Shown: positions 52,425-61,280, numbered from the stretch's first letter. The stretch is DNA of 64,000 nt from Parasutterella secunda (GCF_016901835.1 NZ_JACJKX010000009.1:1-64000); one strand, 5' to 3'. Notes: generated by a model from the letters alone, not told the origin. Program-made: numbers and translations.

Positions 52425-53558
52425 TTGTTTTAATTTTTTTATTGCCCATTGGCGAGCGATGGAAAAAAGAATGTCGGAAGCCTTATCCATGCTCTCGGAG
52501 CGACTCGTCGCAAAAGATGTGAGCGCAAAAGCTTCGGAAAATCCCAACTTTTTGACCTCACGAGAAGGAGTCAGTATTTGCCCGGCAACCAAAATGACAT
52601 CTTTGCCCAGTAAGCGCGACCGCTTTAACACCCCGAGTGGCGCTTTCCCGCCCAACGATTGAGCATCAAAAGAGCCCTCGCCCGTAATAACATAATCCGC
52701 ATCAGCGGCATACCGATCAAAAGAAAGCGTATCCAAAACCGCCTCAATACCCGACCGGGTCCGGGCGTTAAAAAACCACATTAAGGCTGCGCCCATGCCG
52801 CCCGCAGCACCGGCTCCGCGTTGATCGGCCACGCTGTGCCCAAAATGAGAAGTCAAAACTTCCGCCACATGGCTCATGGAGGATTCCAGTTGATCGAGTT
52901 CGTCTTCACGGGCACCTTTTTGAGCCCCGAACACACGTGTTGCTCCCCGCATACCCAAAAGCGGGTTATCAACGTCACACACGGCGGTGACATTAATGTT
53001 GGGATAGCGGCGATTGAAAAGATCGGTTGAAAGGGATCGGATTTTAGAAAGATCTCGCGCTTTAATGGGAGAGAGAAGTTCTTTTCCTTCAGAATCGAAA
53101 AACCGGACACCCAACGCCTGCATGCACCCCAAACCCAAGTCATTCGTGGCACTGCCTCCCAGACCGATGCGAAGCTCGGTTGCCCCCGCATCAATGGCAG
53201 CGGCTATGGTCTCTCCCAGACCGAAAGAGGTTGCCTCCAAAACGTGTCTTCGCTGATTGTCAACCAACATCAGGCCGCTAGAGCGTGCCATTTCAAGAAC
53301 TGCTTCGTTGCCCTTTATCAAAAAAGAGGCCGTCACCTCTTTTGCATCCGGGCCGGTTACTTTTACCTTGTGCTCTGACCAACCTTGAGGCAAAAGAGAG
53401 TCTTTGAGACAGTCAATCAATCCCTCACCGCCATCGGCAATCGGCATTTCAATGACGTCAACGGAACTTACCGAGCGTACCCCCTCGGCAAACGCATGAC
53501 AGGCATTGCGGGCAGAAAGGCTGCCTTTAAAAGAATCCAGGACAATCAAAACCGACAT
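52419..53558 (-). CDS. garK: Glycerate 2-kinase (GarK/GlxK family)
   Basis: 379 residues from ATG 53558 (GGAG upstream; the earlier frame from 53585 is not supported). The opening VLIVLDSFKGSLSARNACHA and the block MPIADGGEGLIDCLKDSLLP are hallmarks of type II glycerate kinases. GLGGSATNDLGLGCMQALG is the nucleotide-binding loop. It phosphorylates D-glycerate in the cytoplasm. Whether the product is 2- or 3-phosphoglycerate cannot be read here. Confidence 0.93.
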   Translation of the reverse strand: MSVLIVLDSFKGSLSARNACHAFAEGVRSVSSVDVIEMPIADGGEGLIDCLKDSLLPQGWSEHKVKVTGPDAKEVTASFLIKGNEAVLEMARSSGLMLVDNQRRHVLEATSFGLGETIAAAIDAGATELRIGLGGSATNDLGLGCMQALGVRFFDSEGKELLSPIKARDLSKIRSLSTDLFNRRYPNINVTAVCDVDNPLLGMRGATRVFGAQKGAREDELDQLESSMSHVAEVLTSHFGHSVADQRGAGAAGGMGAALMWFFNARTRSGIEAVLDTLSFDRYAADADYVITGEGSFDAQSLGGKAPLGVLKRSRLLGKDVILVAGQILTPSREVKKLGFSEAFALTSFATSRSESMDKASDILFSIARQWAIKKLKQD

Positions 53559-53737
53559 AAATAACTCCTTTCGGAATCGTACCAATGCGAAAGCGAGAGC
53601 ACAAGAAATTAATATTATGTCAATATTGTTTTAATAGATATTATCGATTGAAATAGTTAAAAGTTAATATTAAAAAGGCAATTGTCTTAAAAGATCGCTC
53701 TTCTCGTACAATTAAGAAAACGGTATCGGAGGCCGAT

Positions 53738-54133
53738 ATGGTTCGGGAAGATTTTTTCAAAATGGTGCACGATCAATTTCAGGTTGAACCCGATTGTCCT
53801 TTTGAGGGCGATTTTGTCAGTACCGTTTTCAGACGTCCTGACAATCTCAAATGGTTTGCCATCGTTTTAACCGTTGATGCACAAAAATTAGGCATTGGTG
53901 CTTTCGGCGATCTGGATATCGTCAATCTGAAAATTTCTCCTGAAGATCGGGAGAAATTCCGATATTACGAAAATGTTCTGCCTGCTTATCACATGAGCAA
54001 AAAGCATTGGATCAGTATTGTTTTGGATGAGCAGGAAGATTTTGATGAACAGCTAATCGATTTAACACGAAAAAGTTTTCTGTTGACGGCGCCGGCTGCA
54101 AAAAGAAGAAAAGACTCTTCAAAAGCGGTGTAG
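53738..54133 (+). CDS. MmcQ/YjbR-family protein
   Basis: 131 residues; GGAGG lies upstream of the ATG. It fits the MmcQ/YjbR group (CyaY-like fold): FQVEPDCPFEGDFVSTVFRR, then LKWFAIVLTV and a KKHWISIVLDE segment near the C-terminus. Often called DNA-binding, but its biological role is unclear. It is divergent from glycerate kinase and precedes the aldolase-type gene by 26 bases. Confidence 0.82.
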   Translation: MVREDFFKMVHDQFQVEPDCPFEGDFVSTVFRRPDNLKWFAIVLTVDAQKLGIGAFGDLDIVNLKISPEDREKFRYYENVLPAYHMSKKHWISIVLDEQEDFDEQLIDLTRKSFLLTAPAAKRRKDSSKAV

Positions 54134-54159
54134 GATAGGTTTAAAAGTTCTCCGGGAGA

Positions 54160-55293
54160 ATGACTGTGGATTTACTGAACATCGATACACCTGCTTTGAT
54201 ATTGGATGAAACCAAGATGGATGCCAACATCGCCCGAATGAGGGACAAAGCGAGATCCTTGGGCGTAACGTTAAGGCCACACCTTAAGACAAGCAAATGC
54301 TGGGAAGTCGCCAAGCGCCAACTTTGGACTCCGCAAGGCCCTGCAACAGTTTCGACGCTGAAAGAAGCCGAAGAGTTTGCGCTGCACGGGGTCAAAGACA
54401 TGATTTATGCCGTAGGGATTGCCCCGCAGAAGCTTCCGAGGGTTGCTGCGCTCGTCAGACGCGGAGTTGATTTGAAAATTATTCTCGATAGCGTTGAAGC
54501 TGCAAGACTTGTGACTCAGTACTGTCAGAAAGAATCCCTTGAAATCAAAGTGTTAATCGAAATCGACTGCGACGGACACCGTTCGGGACTCACTCCGGAT
54601 AGTGCAGAAATCATCAATGTCGCTCGTGCTCTTGAAGCCCCGGCCAGACTGGTCGGCGTTCTCACCCATGCGGGAGGCTCCTATGATGTCGACACGCACG
54701 AGGCTCTTTTAGTGCGATCCAGAGGAGAAAGAGACGGGATTTGTCGGGCGGCCAAGAAGCTCAGAGACGCAGGCTATGAGCTTTCCATCGTCTCAGTAGG
54801 CTCTACCCCCACGGCGCTGACCGATGAAGACTTAACGGGCGTCACGGAATTAAGAGCCGGCGTTTATGTCTTTTTTGATCTGTTCCAGGCCGGTGTCGGT
54901 GTATGTCAAATCAGTGATATCGCGCTTTCATTATTGGTTACCGTCATTGGGCATCAGATGGAAAAAGGATGGGTGATTACCGACGGAGGATGGATGGCTT
55001 TGTCACGTGATCGAGGAACAGCCAATCAAAAAATTGACCAAGGCTATGGCCTCGTTTGTGATGTGCATGGTCACTTGATTGACGACTTGTGGGTAAGCGG
55101 TGCCAATCAGGAGCACGGCATCATTTCTGCCAGAAACGGCAGAAAAATTAACCCCAAAGATTTCCCGATCGGGATGCGTTTGAGAATTCTACCCAATCAT
55201 GCTTGTCCGACCGGCGCACAACATCCTTGTTATTACGTAGTCAATAACAGTTTGGAGATTAAAGACTGTTGGAAACGTTTCTACGGTTGGTAA
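54160..55293 (+). CDS. DSD1/D-threonine-aldolase-type PLP enzyme
   Basis: About 377 residues with an alanine-racemase-type PLP barrel. The PLP lysine lies in LRPHLKTSKC at about residues 40-49 (HxKT). The C-terminal metal-binding motif PNHACPT (H...C) is the zinc site of D-serine dehydratase/D-threonine aldolase (DSD1) proteins. Activity on D-threonine, D-serine or a related D-hydroxy amino acid is expected. The start is ambiguous: the ATG at 54160 has its GGGAG too close, whereas the in-frame GTG at 54166 has ideal spacing. A strong terminator follows. Confidence 0.88.
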   Translation: MTVDLLNIDTPALILDETKMDANIARMRDKARSLGVTLRPHLKTSKCWEVAKRQLWTPQGPATVSTLKEAEEFALHGVKDMIYAVGIAPQKLPRVAALVRRGVDLKIILDSVEAARLVTQYCQKESLEIKVLIEIDCDGHRSGLTPDSAEIINVARALEAPARLVGVLTHAGGSYDVDTHEALLVRSRGERDGICRAAKKLRDAGYELSIVSVGSTPTALTDEDLTGVTELRAGVYVFFDLFQAGVGVCQISDIALSLLVTVIGHQMEKGWVITDGGWMALSRDRGTANQKIDQGYGLVCDVHGHLIDDLWVSGANQEHGIISARNGRKINPKDFPIGMRLRILPNHACPTGAQHPCYYVVNNSLEIKDCWKRFYGW

Positions 55294-55326
55294 AATCGTC
55301 ATAACAAATCTTTCATTTTGATTTCA

Positions 55327-55363
55327 GACCGGACAAAAAACATATTGTCCGGTCTTTTTTTTT
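55327..55363 (+). terminator. Strong intrinsic terminator after the PLP enzyme gene
   Basis: A perfect 10-bp stem GACCGGACAA/TTGTCCGGTC (55327-55336 with 55345-55354), followed by nine T. Confidence 0.93.
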
Positions 55364-55697
55364 GTCAATCATTATAATTTAATTCAATGATATTTTTTGA
55401 ATTTTTATTTCTATTTTTATCATATCTAAAACTTTAATCGGTCGTTGATTTTTTTCATCCGGCCAGAGCAATAGCTTTTTTCAATTTACATTTATTCAAA
55501 TTATCCTTTCATTTATTGTATCAATCGTCCGTTGATTTTGAAGATCACTATTTAAAGTAAACAATCGGATCATACGCCGAGGCTTTGGAACAAAAATTAG
55601 ACCTTTAAATTTTTGTTTAGTCGTCTTATATTGAGTGTTATTTACGTTTTATCATTATTATCTTGCGTTTTATCGTTAACTTAAAGTAATAAAAATA
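55364..55697. other. AT-rich intergenic region upstream of the HipB/HipA pair
   Basis: About 330 bases, unusually rich in A and T, with no coding frame. It has two imperfect copies of a TCGTTGATTTT-like element (about 55441 and 55530). Such low-GC DNA next to a toxin-antitoxin-type pair is consistent with horizontally acquired DNA. Confidence 0.5.
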
Positions 55698-55763
55698 GGA
55701 TTTTAAATCCCTTGACTTTAAAAAGATGATCCTCTTGACAATAGAAGTTTTAATCATCATAAT
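55698..55763 (+). promoter_or_regulatory. hipBA promoter and candidate operators
   Basis: TTGACA at 55735-55740, a 17-base spacer and CATAAT at 55758-55763 form a good sigma-70 promoter 44 bases before the ATG at 55807. An inverted repeat GGATTTTAAATCC lies at 55698-55710, and ATTATTTTGAGAATAAT surrounds the ribosome binding site. HipB proteins usually bind symmetrical sites with GG/CC ends of this kind. Confidence 0.6.
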
Positions 55764-55806
55764 AATGGGTATTAAATGACTATTTCACCATTATTTTGAG
55801 AATAAT

Positions 55807-56115
55807 ATGCGTCCGTCTTTAGCCGTCGAAACCTCTTTAAAGGCTCTTGGAGCAAATCTAAAAATTGCCCGACTGCGCCGTCGTTTGCCGCAATCGCAGG
55901 TTGCAGAACGTGCCGGCATCTCGCTCAACACCCTAGCGAAGGTAGAAGCCGGTGACCCCGGTGTGGCTATCGGTAACGTTGCCGCGATCATGCAGGCTAT
56001 CGGTTTAGGGGTTCCTATGGCCGATATCGCCTCTCCTTCTGATGACACTTCGGGATTACGCCTCGAATCCGAGCGTTTACCCAAAAGAGCGAGAGCGCCT
56101 CGTCGCCTGATATAA
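55807..56115 (+). CDS. hipB: HipB-like XRE-family antitoxin/regulator
   Basis: A 102-residue XRE-type helix-turn-helix protein (ARLRRRLPQSQVAERAGISL, then NTLAKVEAGDPGVAIGNVAA). The layout and the downstream neighbour identify it as HipB. The C-terminus is basic (ERLPKRARAPRRLI). It ends one base before the HipA gene. It should repress its own operon. Confidence 0.85.
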   Translation: MRPSLAVETSLKALGANLKIARLRRRLPQSQVAERAGISLNTLAKVEAGDPGVAIGNVAAIMQAIGLGVPMADIASPSDDTSGLRLESERLPKRARAPRRLI

Positions 56116-56116
56116 A

Positions 56117-57292
56117 ATGGCCTCTCAATTATTAAACCTTTACTTTAAAAGTTCTCTCAATCCCCTGCCAATCGGCCAATTGAGCATTGAGGATACGAGT
56201 CGTGAGGATTCTGTCTGCTTCTTTGTATACGATTCCCAATGGCTTGAATGCGGCTACAGTCTGAGCCGTGACTTACCTTTAATAGCCAAGGTTTTTAAAA
56301 CTGATCTCGCTCACCCCTATTTCGGGTTCATGTATGACTTGATTCCGGGCCTCGGAGCCCGTAAGGCTACTCGTTTTATCTATAAAAAAGACTTAACAAA
56401 CATACAGTTATTGCTTTTATCTCAAGAAGTACTTCGCCCGGGTGCCATAGGCTTTAAAGAACCCCTTGAAGAAGCCCTCCAATACCGTCAGGTAGGTCCG
56501 GTTGCACTCGATTTAGAGCGTTTGATGATGGGTCACTTGAATATTTCCGACATAGATTCACTCTATCGAGGCCTTTCCTCGCTCCCCGGTACCCGTTTTA
56601 AGCTCGGTTATCAATCTGGTAAAAATAAAAATTTTATTTCAAAATTTAATATTCCCGATCCGCAACGCAATTTAGTGGTCTGGGAAGGCATTGCGTTGAG
56701 TTTAGCCAAACGTCTTGGATTGAAGACGGTCTCCGCAGAGCTCACCTCAACGCGCGGAATGGATACTTTGATCAGTTCCCGCTTTGACCGAAACAAGGAC
56801 GGCAACCCCATCGCAGCAGCGACCGCCAAAGCGCTTCTTGCTGCTCACAATGATGAACATTCTTATTTGGAAGTCGCCGATATTCTCAATCAGGAAGGCA
56901 CCAAACCGAAAGAAGATCTGCTCGAATTGTGGCGCCGCATGGTCTTTAATATGTGTATCGGTAATGTCAATGACTCGCTAGATAACATCTCTTTTATCCG
57001 AGTCGACGACGGCTGGCGCCTGGCTCCGATTTATTCTCTTAAACCGGAGCCCGTCTCGGTAAACCGCCGCCATCATGCCACGGCCGTTACCGATGACTGT
57101 GACAGGCCTGACCTCTCCAAAGCCGTTGAAGTGGCCCGCTATTTCGGCTTAAGTAAACGACAGGCTGAAGAAGAAGCACTCAATATTTCGTCTTTTTGCG
57201 CCCACAATTGGGAAAAAGTTGCTCACGAATTCCAGGCCGATCCTCTGGAAATCGACAATATGCGTAAGGCTTTTGAGCAGCTTGACCTCTAA
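56117..57292 (+). CDS. hipA: HipA-like protein with missing catalytic residues
   Basis: 391 residues with both HipA parts: an N-terminal lobe (LLNLYFKSSLNPLPIGQLSI...YSLSRDLPL) and a kinase-like C-lobe (FKLGYQSGKNKNFISKF, then RFDR at 222-225). The catalytic loop, normally G-x-T-D-G/D-H-x-x-N, reads GNVNDSLDN at 282-290, so the catalytic Asp is Asn. The Mg-binding Asp of the YD motif is Ser (IYSLKP, S307). The serine/glycine-rich loop used for autophosphorylation is also altered. It may be an inactive kinase that still binds HipB, or a kinase with a different mechanism. It is full length and co-transcribed with hipB. Confidence 0.8.
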   Translation: MASQLLNLYFKSSLNPLPIGQLSIEDTSREDSVCFFVYDSQWLECGYSLSRDLPLIAKVFKTDLAHPYFGFMYDLIPGLGARKATRFIYKKDLTNIQLLLLSQEVLRPGAIGFKEPLEEALQYRQVGPVALDLERLMMGHLNISDIDSLYRGLSSLPGTRFKLGYQSGKNKNFISKFNIPDPQRNLVVWEGIALSLAKRLGLKTVSAELTSTRGMDTLISSRFDRNKDGNPIAAATAKALLAAHNDEHSYLEVADILNQEGTKPKEDLLELWRRMVFNMCIGNVNDSLDNISFIRVDDGWRLAPIYSLKPEPVSVNRRHHATAVTDDCDRPDLSKAVEVARYFGLSKRQAEEEALNISSFCAHNWEKVAHEFQADPLEIDNMRKAFEQLDL

Positions 57293-57518
57293 ATTCAGTA
57301 CGAACCCTTAAGCATTTTGATTGTCGGCAAGAGTTCACTCAACATTAACCCTTGCCCTTACGGCTTGTTACACATTGCAGAGATTTCCCTAAATCGAAAA
57401 TATCTCCACGGGGAGCAAAATGCCTCCCGTCAAGGACTTCGTCTGATGCCGATGAAGCCCTGTGACGGTGTTTTGTTTTAAAGCACCTGACTATAGATAT
57501 ATGAAAGGAGCTACTGCT

Positions 57519-59369
57519 ATGAAACTGCGTGCATCTCTGATGGCCTGCGCCATCTCGAGCGCCATGATTGCCTTACCGCTTTCTGCGATGGCCTGCTCGA
57601 CCGTTATCGTTGGTAAAGATGCCTCTGCCACCGGTCAAGTGATCGTCGGTCACAACGAAGACAACGGCGGCCGTGTCTTTAATCCGCAATATTATGTTCC
57701 GCCTGCCAAGCACAAGGCCGGCACCATGATCACGTTCGAACCGACCGCTGCCAAGATCCCGCAAGTTCGCGAAACCTTGGGCTTTTACTGGTCTCAAACG
57801 CTTGACCCGAACGGCTCCTCTTTCTCCGACGGCTTTGTCAATGACGCCGGCGTGGTGATCGTTTCCAACGCCTGCTCGAACATTTTTGACAAAGACCAAA
57901 AATTGAAGGACGGCGGTATCGGTTACGGTATTCGTCGTTTGATGGCCGAACGCGCTCACAGCGCCCGTGAAGCCGTCAAGATCGCGACCGATCTTTTGAC
58001 GAAGTACGGTTACTTCTCCGAAGGCCGCACCTACACGATCGCCGATACGAAGGAAGCCTGGCAAATTGCTATACATAAGGGCAACACCTGGGTGGCTCGC
58101 CGCGTCAAAGACAATGAAGTGATCTACATTCCGAATAACTTCATGATGGATAAGGTTGACGCCACGGACACCGAAAACGTGATCGTCTCCCCGGGTCTGA
58201 TCGAACGCTCCATCAAGAACGGTCGCTACAAACCCGCAACCCCGGGCGTGTACAACGACTTTAATTTCCGCGAAGCCGTTCAACCTGCTGAACAACGCTC
58301 TGTCGGCTACAACTTCGGCCGCAACCAAGTCGCTTGGAAGTACATCACCGGTGAAAAGATCACCGATGCTGAAAAGTTCCCGTACTCCTTCACGCCTGAT
58401 AAGAAGTTCACGGTTGAAGACGTCAAGAACATTCTTCGTCTGCATGAAGATCAAATCGGCGATGACAAGGACGGTTGGTATCACCACTTAGGCTTCGGCC
58501 CGTGCCGCGTGACCACGCACGAATCCGTTGTCTTTGAAATCAATGACATTCCGGAACTCATCACGAGCTACCGTGCATTGGCTCGTCCGTGCGAAACCCC
58601 GTACATCCCGTTCTATCCGTTGGCCAAGCCCGGTGCCAGCATGAGCTTCATGAGCGCCGCCACGGCTACGAAGGAACACTTCAACTCTCGCGACAGCCGC
58701 TTTGACTACCATCCTGAATGGGCCTCCGTCACCTTCATCAACAACGCCAACACGCTTGAATTCCAACGTGATGACCGTGATGACAACTTCGACATCATCG
58801 AAGATCTCGAAGAAAAATGGGACGGCGAACAAGCTGCTCTGCGCGAACAAGCCAAGGCTGCTTTCAAGGTGAGCAAGCAACACGGCCTCGACATCCTGCA
58901 CCGCTACAACGTAGCCAAGTTGCAGGAAGCCCAAGGCACCATCCAAGCTCACTTGGATGAAATCGCTCCGCATAAGGTTGTGATTTTGGCTGATTCCATC
59001 GATCCGAAGAGCACCGAAACGGTTAAATTTGCCCTCTTGAGCGATGAAGACCTCGACGCCACGAAGATCGACCAAACGAAGACCTACGGTGGTGTGGGCC
59101 GCTCGAGCCTGACGACGTCCGGCGTGATGTCTGACCTCGCTCAACCGGTCAGCTACGCAACCGAAGACGTCAACGGTGACGGCAAGTTGGATATGGTCAT
59201 GACATTCGTTCAAAAGGATCTCGCCCGCTTCATGTTGGCCGGTGCCGTTTATGACACGTGGCTCTACACGCGCGACGGCGGTGACCGTATTGCCGCTTTC
59301 GACACGGTGAAAATCGAAGGTCAAACCAACCGCAAGTACTCCTCCAAGGAACGCGGCCACGACAGGTAA
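57519..59369 (+). CDS. Secreted C69-family dipeptidase
   Basis: 616 residues from ATG 57519 (AAAGGAG upstream). An Ntn-hydrolase dipeptidase of family C69. The signal peptide ends AMA-C, so C26 becomes the N-terminal nucleophile after cleavage, and the mature protein starts CSTVIVGKDAS as in family members. The conserved VGHNEDNGG and NDAGVVIVSNACSN blocks follow. Codon use is strongly biased towards a few codons, suggesting very high expression. It has its own terminator. Peptide or amino acid scavenging in the periplasm is a good fit for an amino acid user. Confidence 0.92.
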   Translation: MKLRASLMACAISSAMIALPLSAMACSTVIVGKDASATGQVIVGHNEDNGGRVFNPQYYVPPAKHKAGTMITFEPTAAKIPQVRETLGFYWSQTLDPNGSSFSDGFVNDAGVVIVSNACSNIFDKDQKLKDGGIGYGIRRLMAERAHSAREAVKIATDLLTKYGYFSEGRTYTIADTKEAWQIAIHKGNTWVARRVKDNEVIYIPNNFMMDKVDATDTENVIVSPGLIERSIKNGRYKPATPGVYNDFNFREAVQPAEQRSVGYNFGRNQVAWKYITGEKITDAEKFPYSFTPDKKFTVEDVKNILRLHEDQIGDDKDGWYHHLGFGPCRVTTHESVVFEINDIPELITSYRALARPCETPYIPFYPLAKPGASMSFMSAATATKEHFNSRDSRFDYHPEWASVTFINNANTLEFQRDDRDDNFDIIEDLEEKWDGEQAALREQAKAAFKVSKQHGLDILHRYNVAKLQEAQGTIQAHLDEIAPHKVVILADSIDPKSTETVKFALLSDEDLDATKIDQTKTYGGVGRSSLTTSGVMSDLAQPVSYATEDVNGDGKLDMVMTFVQKDLARFMLAGAVYDTWLYTRDGGDRIAAFDTVKIEGQTNRKYSSKERGHDR

Positions 59370-59402
59370 TCTGATTACAACAAAGTCGTAATTTGATATC
59401 CG

Positions 59403-59445
59403 GCCCCGGGAAGATTTCTTTTCGGGGCATTTTGTTTTCTTATAT
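59403..59445 (+). terminator. Intrinsic terminator of the C69 dipeptidase gene
   Basis: GCCCCG/CGGGGC (59403-59408 with 59423-59428) with an inner GAA/TTC extension, followed by ATTTTGTTTTCTT. It lies 34 bases after the stop. Confidence 0.8.
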
Positions 59446-59601
59446 CGCTATCAACCGATTAACCGACACACACACTTTTAAATGGCCTTTTCAAAAAGTA
59501 ACACGACAGCCTGCAGAACTCCTTTAGCATTTCCTGAAAATAACTTAACGAGAGCGTGACTCTGCACGCGTCGTCTGAAGAGCAAAAAATGATCGACTCC
59601 C

Positions 59602-59757
59602 GATGCTGTTGACGTTGTTTATTTATGGTGCGACGGCAAAGATCCGGCTTTTAGGAGACGTGTCAGTCAAAAAACAATCACGGCAGTTGTTGCAGGAGCT
59701 CTTCCCCCACCCCTTCACCTTATGAAAAAATTGAAGACCACCTCTAAAATCATTTGA
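59602..59757 (+). pseudogene. Possible relic of a Stealth-type polysaccharide phosphotransferase N-terminus
   Basis: An open frame reads DAVDVVYLWCDGKDPAFRRR, then VSQKTITAVVAGALPPPL and a stop at 59757. The first part resembles the I-D-x-V-Y-x-W-V-D-G-x-D-P start of Stealth/capsule phosphotransferase proteins. A stop codon precedes it and no ribosome binding site is present, so it is not a working gene. The rest of the 59446-60081 gap holds the aldo/keto reductase relic. Confidence 0.4.
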
Positions 59758-59776
59758 AAATCAAAAAATTAAAAAA

Positions 59777-59972
59777 TCAAGTATCTTCCGGTGCATTGTC
59801 CGCATCGACGCAAAAGCCTCCGCATGGCGGCATATTGTCGATGATATCCATATCGCTCTTGTTCAACTCAAAATCAAATATCTCAGTGTTTTCAACAATG
59901 CGGTTTTCGTTGGAGGATTTGGGCAACGGAACAATAATTGTGAGGTCTTCGGGAAATTGGCATCTAACCCTT
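59777..59972 (-). pseudogene. C-terminal fragment of an aldo/keto reductase gene
   Basis: The minus-strand frame ending at TGA 59777-59779 reads IIVPLPKSSNENRIVENTEI then FDFELNKSDMDIIDNM. This is the standard aldo/keto reductase C-terminal block (IPKSxxxxRIxEN...FDFELxxxDMxxID). About 65 codons remain; the barrel and catalytic Tyr/Lys are absent. It is a 3' remnant. Confidence 0.8.
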
Positions 59973-60081
59973 TAAGTTGCAATTGAAATCCAATTTTTTT
60001 TGAACACAGGCTAAAAATATCAACCATTTCTTTTTCTGATTTTATATACTTATCTGATGGCTTCTGAATGAAGGAATAAAA

Positions 60082-60711
60082 ATGCAGCAAAACAACACGC
60101 CTTTGGTACGCATCGTTGATGATGATGAAGGTATCCGCAACTCCATGGCTTTTTTGCTCGAAGGAGAAGGCTGGGAAGTAAAGACCTATCGTGACGGCTC
60201 GCAGTTTTTAGCCAGTAACGACTTTACGCGCCCGGGCTGCATCATTTTAGATGTCCGCATGCCCAATATGAGCGGTCTGGGATTGCAAACCCACCTCAAT
60301 GAAATGGGGGTGGATCTGCCGATTATCTTCCTGAGCGGTCACGGTGATATTGACATGGCCGTTCACACCATGAAAAACGGTGCGGTGGAATTCTTACAAA
60401 AGCCCGTTCGTGAGGAACGCCTTTTCAAGGTGGTGCACGATGTCATCACGGAATACATGAACCGCCAGGAACAAATGGCTGATGTCATCGAATTCAAGAA
60501 TCGCCTCAAAAACCTCACGCAACGTGAACGTGAAGTCGTCAACCTCATCAGTTTAGGTAAATCCAATAAGGAAGTAGCCGAACAGTTGGGTATTTCTGAA
60601 AAGACGGCTCAAGTTCACCGCGGAGCGGCTTACCGTAAGCTTGAAATCCATAATGCTACGGAAATTGCGCGATTACTCATGCGTGCAAAGGAAGATCCCC
60701 AAATTCAGTAA
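60082..60711 (+). CDS. FixJ/LuxR-family response regulator (orphan)
   Basis: 209 residues. The receiver domain shows the acidic pocket (VDDDEG), phosphoacceptor D57 in LDVRMPNMSG and the lysine in LQKPV. A LuxR-type HTH lies at about residues 145-190 (LTQREREVVNLISLGKSNKE, then SEKTAQVHR), as in FixJ and TodT/TutC. No histidine kinase is adjacent. Its position just before the aryl-polyene-like genes suggests but does not prove that it controls them. Confidence 0.93.
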   Translation: MQQNNTPLVRIVDDDEGIRNSMAFLLEGEGWEVKTYRDGSQFLASNDFTRPGCIILDVRMPNMSGLGLQTHLNEMGVDLPIIFLSGHGDIDMAVHTMKNGAVEFLQKPVREERLFKVVHDVITEYMNRQEQMADVIEFKNRLKNLTQREREVVNLISLGKSNKEVAEQLGISEKTAQVHRGAAYRKLEIHNATEIARLLMRAKEDPQIQ

Positions 60712-60737
60712 CCACTGAATGCTTCGGTTTTACTGTA

Positions 60738-60764
60738 CGCCCGCTTTTTGCGGGCGTTTCTTTT
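60738..60764 (+). terminator. Intrinsic terminator after the response regulator gene
   Basis: A perfect 7-bp GC-rich stem CGCCCGC/GCGGGCG with a TTTTT loop, followed by TTTCTTTT. Confidence 0.9.
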
Positions 60765-60824
60765 GGTGTGGTCCACAGCTTTTTAAGTTAAAATGAGAAA
60801 TACTCTCGCTTTTTGGAGACTATC

Positions 60825-61280
60825 ATGCAACATCTTCGCCTGCTTTGCGCTGCCGCCTTAACTTCAGCTCTTCTGTTAACAGGCTGCGGCACCACGACAC
60901 CGGTTGTCAACCCCGGACAACAATATGCTCCGACCAAAGTCAACGCCAAGCAAATGCACGAGGCAATTGTTATGGCGGCTCATCAGCGCAAATGGCGCAT
61001 TATCAGCGACAAACCCGGTGAAATGTTGCTCGCCTACCCGGGCTCGGCCAAAGCTGTCAAATTTGAAGCGAGAGTTAAAGTCGATTACACGGCCAATAAT
61101 TATCAGGTCAGCTACGTTTCAAGCCGTGGGTTGGATGAACGCAAAGGGTGCGTCAATACCAAGGCAACCGGTGATGACCGCTTTGTTGAAGACGCAATTT
61201 GTGCTCACCGCAATGTCAATCGCTGGATGAACAATTTAAGCGCAGACATTATGGATAATCTCTACAGAAGACCGATTTGA
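60825..61280 (+). CDS. Lipoprotein of unknown function
   Basis: 151 residues from ATG 60825 (GGAG 7 bases upstream; a TTG 12 bases earlier is unlikely). The signal ends in a lipobox LLTGC with C21 as the lipidated residue. The mature part (AIVMAAHQRKWRIISDKPGE, then KVDYTANNYQVSYVSS) is a small alpha/beta domain that I do not recognise by name. It lies 15 bases before the ketosynthase-like gene and may be in the same transcript. Confidence 0.8.
   Translation: MQHLRLLCAAALTSALLLTGCGTTTPVVNPGQQYAPTKVNAKQMHEAIVMAAHQRKWRIISDKPGEMLLAYPGSAKAVKFEARVKVDYTANNYQVSYVSSRGLDERKGCVNTKATGDDRFVEDAICAHRNVNRWMNNLSADIMDNLYRRPI

Noticed and set aside
57573-59360. Two long antisense open frames (304 and 290 codons) opposite the dipeptidase gene
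   Set aside because: They share one frame, have no ribosome binding sites or family motifs, and result from the strong codon bias of the sense gene.
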